Positions 58,813-64,000 of a stretch of 64,000 nt of DNA are shown here, in pieces. A model generated the notes under the pieces. That model was not told the DNA's origin. It did not search any database and was given only the letters and a program-made list of their open reading frames with translations. Both the position numbers and the translations under genes were made by a program. Position 1 is the stretch's first letter, and the number at the start of each line of letters is the position of its first letter. Source of the DNA: Clitopilus passeckerianus. Its lineage: Eukaryota; Basidiomycota; Agaricomycetes; Agaricales; Entolomataceae. Where the stretch lies: contig CALYLX010000155.1 of NCBI GenBank assembly GCA_944990035.1, positions 620,001 to 684,000 of the forward strand, given 5' to 3'.

Positions 58813-60241
58813 CTAAAAATCCTCATCGAGCTCCTCCCAGAACTTGTCTAGTTCTTCTGCTTCCAATGCTCTGATGGTCCAGACAAGATCTTTGATGTTT
58901 TTCTTGCCGTAAGAGTTGGTGCTAGTAGATTGCTTTCCTCCTCTACATTCCGGGCATTCTCGAGAGCGATGTCCTTTCTTGAAGCAACGGAAGCATTTCC
59001 CTTCCTTCATTAACTCCTTCTTTTTTTCAAAAGATAAGGCATCAATGTCCATAGTGTTCGGGTCTGCTGTGGTATGGGTGTTGCGGGAGTTTGCATGGGC
59101 AATAGAGGGAAGTCCTCTGTTGCGGTGGATGACATTCTGTCCTCGACGCCATTGTGCATCAAATCGGGCAGCATGGTCATACCATCCATCGATTGTTGTG
59201 GGAAGAGTGGGGAGGTTATAGATCTTCTCGATGATCTTGGAGTTGAGTTCTTTCCGGAAGAATTTGATCTTTGCCTTTTCATCGAAAATTCCCGAGGTGG
59301 CGATAAGGACCTTAAATTGAGAGATGTAGTCATCAATTTGTCCTTTCTGGGTGAGAGCGTCTAAAGACGCAAATGCTTGTCCTTCTCCGTCTACTGGGAA
59401 AAAGGTGTTGACGAATTCTTTTTCGACATCAGGAAAATATATGCCAACTTGATATCAACTTGTAAAAACTTGATGAAACATCAAGTAGTGCATCAAGTAG
59501 ACATAACTTGCAGCCTAACTTATTGCTACTTATAGCACTTATGGCTTACTTGTGCATACTTGTAAAAGTGATCAAGTAGTGTGGCAATTCATGTTTTTAC
59601 CAAGTATGGCCAAGTTGGCATATATTTTCCTGATGGAACTGCTTGAAGTCAGGAAAGATAATGTTGTTATCTTTGTCACTGTAGTTCTGGCAGAAAGATC
59701 GTTTCCATGCTAAGGCGGTTCCCTTTTTCAAAAAGGAAAGTGCAAAGGCAATCTGTTTGTTGTTGTCGTCATAGATGTGTTGATTCAGGGTCAGGTACAT
59801 CTTGACTTCCAACAACCAAACTTCAGCGTTTCTTCGGTCACCATCATATTCAAATGGTTGTCCGATTCAGAGTTCGGCGAGTTTCTTTGTTTCAGGGTTA
59901 TTTTGATCCATTGTTTGTTGTTCCTGTCCTGGGGTCTGTGTGGGTGTCGGAATGTGGGTCTGTCTGTGGGGTTCTGATTCTGTTTCTGATTCCGGTTCGG
60001 GGTCTGTTAGTGGTTCAGGTTCGGGGATAGTTACTTCAGCGAAGTAAGAGTCGTTGAGGTTAGCGCCAAATCGAAATTTGTGCGGGTCTTCTTCTTTCGG
60101 TACCAAGTGTCTCCACTTGTTTGCATTGTGATCGAACTCCACGTAAGTACTGTCGTCGAGTTGTACTACGTTGGCTGTTTCTGTGGGAGTTGAAGCGTTT
60201 GGTGGTCTTGAGAGAGACGTGGTTTCAGTGAGTTCTTGCAA
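58813..60241 (-). pseudogene. Gag of the gypsy element
   Basis: From 60241 the frame gives an acidic Pro/Glu-rich N-part, then a TGA at 59869-59867, then FEYDGDRRNAEVWLLEVKMY, a capsid-like segment. A MITE at 59430-59632 interrupts it. Beyond that, VNTFFPVDGEGQAFASL leads to the nucleocapsid zinc knuckle CFRCFKKGHRSREC (CCHC, near 58980), ending at 58813. Confidence 0.88.
59430..59632. mobile_element. MITE inserted in gag
   Basis: 203 bp with perfect terminal inverted repeats: CAGGAAAATATATGCCAACT at the left and its exact complement at the right. It is flanked by AT on both sides, and the inverted match runs three bases further out. The interior is built of ACTTG/CAAGT motifs and can fold extensively. 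No coding frame. It separates two gag segments that are otherwise collinear. Confidence 0.85.
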
Positions 60242-60325
60242 GAGTGGTGTACCTCTTGCAGTCGGGTGGTTGATGGTTGTGGCTTACGCTTGCGATGAGC
60301 GGGCTATCAGATCAGCTTGACCTTT

Positions 60326-60796
60326 TGTTAAGCTAGTATCGCTATTCGCTTAAACAAGTATCAAGAGTTCAGCTGCTTAGTCTTCTACCAGCCTTTGTAG
60401 AGACGAGCGAGAGTAATCAAGCAAGTTGAAGTTAAAGCAAATAGCAATGTATAGGCTTTTAGGTCAAGCTGAGGAAGCAAGACCAAAAGCGTGAAAGTAT
60501 TTATACAAGGTTGGTAGGGCTAAGGGTTGGGCATTGCGCAGCAATGCTGTGTAAGTAAAAATAGGTATGCCTTAGAGTGAGTCGGGGTAAGAGTCACTAT
60601 GAGTCACAATAAGTAAATATAGTACAAGTATCTCACGATTGTGAGAATTGTGAGAATACTGAGTAATCAATGTAAGAAAGATGAGTAATGCACAGCATTG
60701 TAAGGTAATCAAGTAGGGGTAAGCGGGCCGAAGTAGTAACAGTGAATTAGTAAGAGGAAAAAAGAGTCCGGGTGCGTATCCAAGGTAACTGTAACA
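60326..60796 (-). repeat. LTR of the gypsy element (5' LTR)
   Basis: Direct copy of the LTR at 54010, in the same orientation, with a few substitutions and small indels (for example an extra GAGAATTGT near 60645 and a missing ACAT near 60500). Confidence 0.9.
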
Positions 60797-61814
60797 CCAG
60801 GTGTCTGGGTTTGAACAACCTGCTCAACAAACACCTCCTTTTCGCCCTTTCTCCAACTACAATCCACACCAAAATCTCAGCCGACATCACCACCACGTGC
60901 TGGCTTCCCTGGCTTCCCTCTCTATGCTTCCTATTTTTCTCACTGATCCTTTGTGTGCGACATGCGGGAGGAGGGAAGAAAGGAAGGGAAGTATCGTTCC
61001 AGGACTCAATTACTGAGCCAGGCTCAATAGAACGGCCCCGTCCCTATGTTGTGAAGCTGTGTGAAGCCGGTGTTGGGCTGGAGTCCTGTGCAGCGAGAAT
61101 GCAAAGAAACATAGAGGGCGACGAGCAAGAGAAGTAGGGGAGGAGGCAGGGAGGGGTAGGAAACAAGAGCATCAGAGTCTTCATGCACATGCACACGAGG
61201 TGGTGAAGAAAAGGTATGGGTTGTTGCAATTTTAAGTCAACAAGCTTGGCCAAGGAGGTGCTAAGGCGACGGCGTTGATGTAGCAGAGAGTCCCGGTCAT
61301 CCATGGTGGGGAACAAGTTGGAAGATTTGGAGCTCTAGGAGGAGAGCGCCGATGAACGTGTGTGGAAGTGCAGAGATAGAATAGAAGAAAAGAAGCAAAC
61401 CGATTTGAGAGCCTCCAATTGGAGTATTTTAAGTTGCAATGGCATGAAGTTACCGAGAGGCTTCAAAAGCGATTGGTTGTCCGAACATGTTTTTCAGATG
61501 TACACATTCATCATTCACCTCTGGTGTACGAGAAATTCAGGTCATTGATGGTGGTTCAACGTTCAACGTCCAGTTGAGAGTTTTACTTGAGGACCACAAG
61601 TGTGGTACGGCTGCAGTATGTCCGTAGAGCATGACTCCGGGCCATATTTTTCAAAACGCTGGCTGAAAGAGATGGCAATTAGGACCCACTTTCGTAACAT
61701 CCAGACATAGTTTTGGAGCGCTTTGGAATGTTGCACATAAATCTCAGATACTGAACATTTCCATACACCAAATATGGACACTACATAGGTTTGACATTCC
61801 TCACGAGGCCAGCA
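60797..61814. other. Unassigned between LTR element and lectin pseudogene
   Basis: Open frames on both strands without domains (for example 61316-61044 minus). No gene called. Confidence 0.4.
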
Positions 61815-61927
61815 TTAAACCTTCACCAGGACCCATTTCTGACCAGGGCCTTGGTTGAAAGTAAGAAGCCTCATAGGCGATCCCGAGTCTCCTGCCCTCG
61901 CTGCGGCGGTGGAAGGCCCAAGGCTCC

Positions 61928-62401
61928 TGTTAAGGCAGAGCCTAACAACTTAGGTAACACTGTTTACGCTCGATGTCTTTGATAAACAAAGACAGAGATT
62001 TGTCAGCAGCTGCAGCTGTACTGACGACCTGGTGAGATTGACGAAGCAAGGGACTGAACTAAGCAATTAGGTAGATTGCCTAGGTCAAGCTGAGGAGCCT
62101 TGACCAAATGGTACAGGTTTATATACCTATCTAATAATTCTAAATATAGTGCATGTGCAGCATGCTGAGTAAGTAATGAGTCATGCACAGCATGATGAGT
62201 AAGTACATGAGTCAGTATGACTTGATGTGAGTCAGAGAGAGTTAGATAAGGTATAAGTCTCTCACAATCGTGAGAGATGCGGAGTAAGCATGGGAAAAGA
62301 TGAAAAATGCGCAGTGATGCGCAGCATATGTGAGTAATCGTGCATACATAGGTAAGCGGGCCGGGGTATGTAAGGAGAAACATGTAAGCAAAATCATAAC
62401 A
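61928..62401 (+). mobile_element. Solo LTR in lectin exon 4
   Basis: Begins TGTTAAGGCAGAGCCTAACA and ends AAGCAAAATCATAACA. Perfect 5-bp target duplication gctcc at 61923-61927 and 62402-62406. Same family as the solo LTR at 56501-56985 but in the opposite orientation, with a few percent divergence by eye. No internal region remains. Confidence 0.92.
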
Positions 62402-62595
62402 GCTCCTGATACTAAGAACACATTATATAAATCCCAAGTTTCAGATGATAAAATCAGAACATCTCACAAGCATGTTCCTGCTTTTGCGCGCTCGAGAAGC
62501 CACCTAAAAGCCTCTTCCCCTCCGATCAAAGGTACACCAGCAGAGGGTTTAATTGGCTGGAGGAAAGCCCCGTTCGATACATTCCTGATAATGTA

Positions 62596-63323
62596 TAGTG
62601 TTTGAAGGTCCGGTCCCAGAGACCGAAAAAGACCGGTGGACCGGACCAGACCAGACCGGTTGTAACCGGACCGCAGATGACCGGTTACTTGCGGTCTCAA
62701 GTGGTTACAGTTACAGTCTTTATGAATTCTGAAAAATGTTGAGACCGGCCAAAGACCAATTTGAACCGGTCCTAACCGGTCTTTTGGTACCTACCTATGG
62801 GCGCTATTTCGCGCTTCCCAAATCCATTTGTATGTAGTGAAAACACTTTGAAATGATGTTTTTGAAGTGTGGGAACGTTTGTTGCTTGATTTGGACGTTT
62901 TTGATGGCTTTTGATGGCAGTGAGCAGGCCCTCCGAGATCGCACCGACCACCTCAAAGGCAGCGATCAACCCATCAGTGGCTGTGTTTCCGCGATCAATG
63001 TCAGAGAAAGGCCTACAACTCACGAAAACACACTTTCCTCACGCAATTTTGAATCTATACATATATTTTAAGTTAGCGCAGACGTTTATAAGATGTATCT
63101 GCATACATCTAGGCAGTTACAACATGTTGAAGTAGCAAAATCGACCAAAAACCGGTCAAAACCGGTCAAGACCGGTCTTTGGTCAGTTTAAGACCGCACA
63201 AAACCGGTTTTGATCGGTCCGGTCTCGGTCTCAGCCAAAATGATGGCGGTTAAGACCGGTCACGGTCCCGGTCTTTTGAAAATCTGCTCAAAAAACCGGA
63301 CCGGACCGGACCTTAAAACACTA
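62596..63323. mobile_element. Non-autonomous hAT-like element in lectin exon 3
   Basis: 728 bp. Terminal inverted repeats TAGTGTTTGAAGGTCCGGTC and (complement of the right end) TAGTGTTTTAAGGTCCGGTC differ at one base. Flanking 8-bp target duplications ATAATGTA (62588-62595) and ATAACGTA (63324-63331) differ at one base. The 8-bp duplication and TAGTG ends fit hAT. Both ends are packed with ACCGGT-type motifs. No transposase is encoded, so it is non-autonomous. Confidence 0.85.
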
Positions 63324-63661
63324 ATAACGTATGCGCCCCCGCCTACGAGCTCTAGCCTCCACTGTATGAAGCATGTTTAATGAGAGTGGTACCGCCATGT
63401 ATACAACCGTGGTCACCTTCTGATTACTGCCTGCCGTGGGTGTATATAGGATGACCGTGGAGAGTTGATGAGTCAGGTGAAATAACTTCGTGTGCGTCGC
63501 CTTCCTTACCAGACTGGTTATCCTGTCCGGAGAGATCGACGGCCAGAGTGCGATCAGCAGTAAGAATGTTGTATACACCGGGAGTGATGTTCATGGTAGC
63601 GATGATGATAAAACTTGCTGGGCTGCGAGTTGTTGGGAGTGAAGAGGCTAGAATGTCTCCC

Positions 63662-63669
63662 CTTTTATA
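63662..63669 (-). promoter_or_regulatory. TATA box of the lectin pseudogene
   Basis: TATAAAAG on the minus strand, 67 bp upstream of the ATG at 63594, matching the layout of the other two lectin genes. Confidence 0.5.
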
Positions 63670-64000
63670 TGCATCCCGGGTCCCCAAGGATTTTTTGCCA
63701 TTCATCCTCTGGGTGACGGACCCTTCGTTGTTCGGTAGGGACTTGCCTCTGGGTCCGTGACGGTAGAATTGGCTCGTAATTAATAGGACCGCAAAGTGGG
63801 TGCACATTGTTCGACCCAGAGACCATGAAAGCGACGTTGGCGAAGAACACTGACGTACAGTACATCCACTTCTACTACTTGTTTTTAATCTTCGGCCAGA
63901 CTTCAGAGTCTCTGTGTCAGCCCCCATAGCAGTGAACGCTCGAGAGAGAGGCCCTGAAGCCGCCAGCCTGAGTGAAGCGGGTCGTAATGATCACGCTGTC
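63670..64000. other. Upstream region, nothing supported
   Basis: Upstream sequence of the lectin pseudogene to the window end. Minus-strand frames here extend the lectin frame only by chance. Confidence 0.5.

Larger units (their letters stand above)
54010..60796 (-). mobile_element. Ty3/gypsy chromovirus LTR retrotransposon, inactive
   Basis: Two direct LTRs flank gag, protease, reverse transcriptase, RNase H, integrase and a chromodomain in gypsy order on the minus strand. The coding part carries several in-frame TGA stops, one frameshift, a MITE and a solo LTR of another family, so it cannot make a complete polyprotein. The five bases outside the LTRs (caaag at 54005, ccagg at 60797) do not match, so there is no target duplication. 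Confidence 0.92.
61815..63594 (-). pseudogene. Beta-trefoil ricin-B-type lectin, copy 3, broken by two insertions
   Basis: The exon plan matches the copy at 20614: exon 1 63594-63510, exon 2 63454-63417 (38 bp, the same length), exon 3 63361-63324 continuing at 62587-62468, and exon 4 61926-61815. Recognisable parts are GVYNILTADRTLAVDLSGQD, then YTPTAGSNQK, WRLELVGGG, the second repeat RNVSNGAFLQPIKPSAGVP, and the C-terminal FNQGPGQKWVLVKV with its Q-x-W. A 728-bp hAT-like element splits exon 3 inside the second repeat. A solo LTR sits four bases into exon 4. The acceptor of intron 1 reads CGG where CAG is needed. The gene is therefore dead in at least three ways. It has no signal peptide and was probably a cytosolic lectin. 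Confidence 0.82.

Overview
The window looks like nuclear DNA of a mushroom-forming basidiomycete (Agaricomycetes). Host genes are split by many short introns of about 45-65 bp with GT..AG ends. The family mix is typical of that group: a GH44 glycosidase, cytosolic beta-trefoil lectins, a NACHT-ankyrin NLR, a BTB protein, an F-box/leucine-rich protein, a sesquiterpene synthase, small secreted proteins, and Helitron, chromodomain Ty3/gypsy, hAT-type and Plavaka elements. No prokaryotic features were seen. Exon joins below were made by hand from splice signals and frame continuity; no search or alignment tool was used.

Layout. 1-4,001: 3' part of a phi-like GST gene and a GH44 gene, both on the minus strand. 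6.5-7.3 kb: first beta-trefoil gene. 7.4-11.2 kb: no convincing gene. 11.2-15.0 kb: a complete nine-exon NACHT-ankyrin NLR. 15-18 kb: mostly unassigned, with one MITE. 18.2-18.7 kb: a secreted SH3b-like protein. 20.6-21.3 kb: second beta-trefoil gene. 22-35.6 kb: two diverged copies of a block of about 3.5 kb. The first copy is split by about 3 kb holding a sesquiterpene synthase, and the second begins at a Plavaka transposase fragment. 29.3-30.2 kb: part of a multi-pass membrane protein gene. 37.9-39.5 kb: a BTB/POZ gene. 39,581-46,805: a Helitron whose Rep-helicase reading frame is open and which carries a second gene. 47.3-50.7 kb: a methyltransferase and an F-box protein. 53.2 kb: a small cysteine-rich secreted protein. 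54.0-60.8 kb: a decayed chromodomain Ty3/gypsy element that itself contains a MITE and a solo LTR of another family. 61.8-63.6 kb: a third beta-trefoil gene, broken by a solo LTR, a hAT-like element and a lost splice acceptor.

The main story is an accessory region worked over by mobile DNA. The three beta-trefoil genes share promoter layout and first-intron position, so they read as one dispersed family with two apparently intact members and one triple-hit pseudogene. The Helitron sits about 113 bp upstream of the BTB start codon, so it may have replaced that gene's distal promoter. The gypsy element carries several in-frame TGA codons best explained as CGA to TGA changes, which suggests cytosine methylation and deamination.
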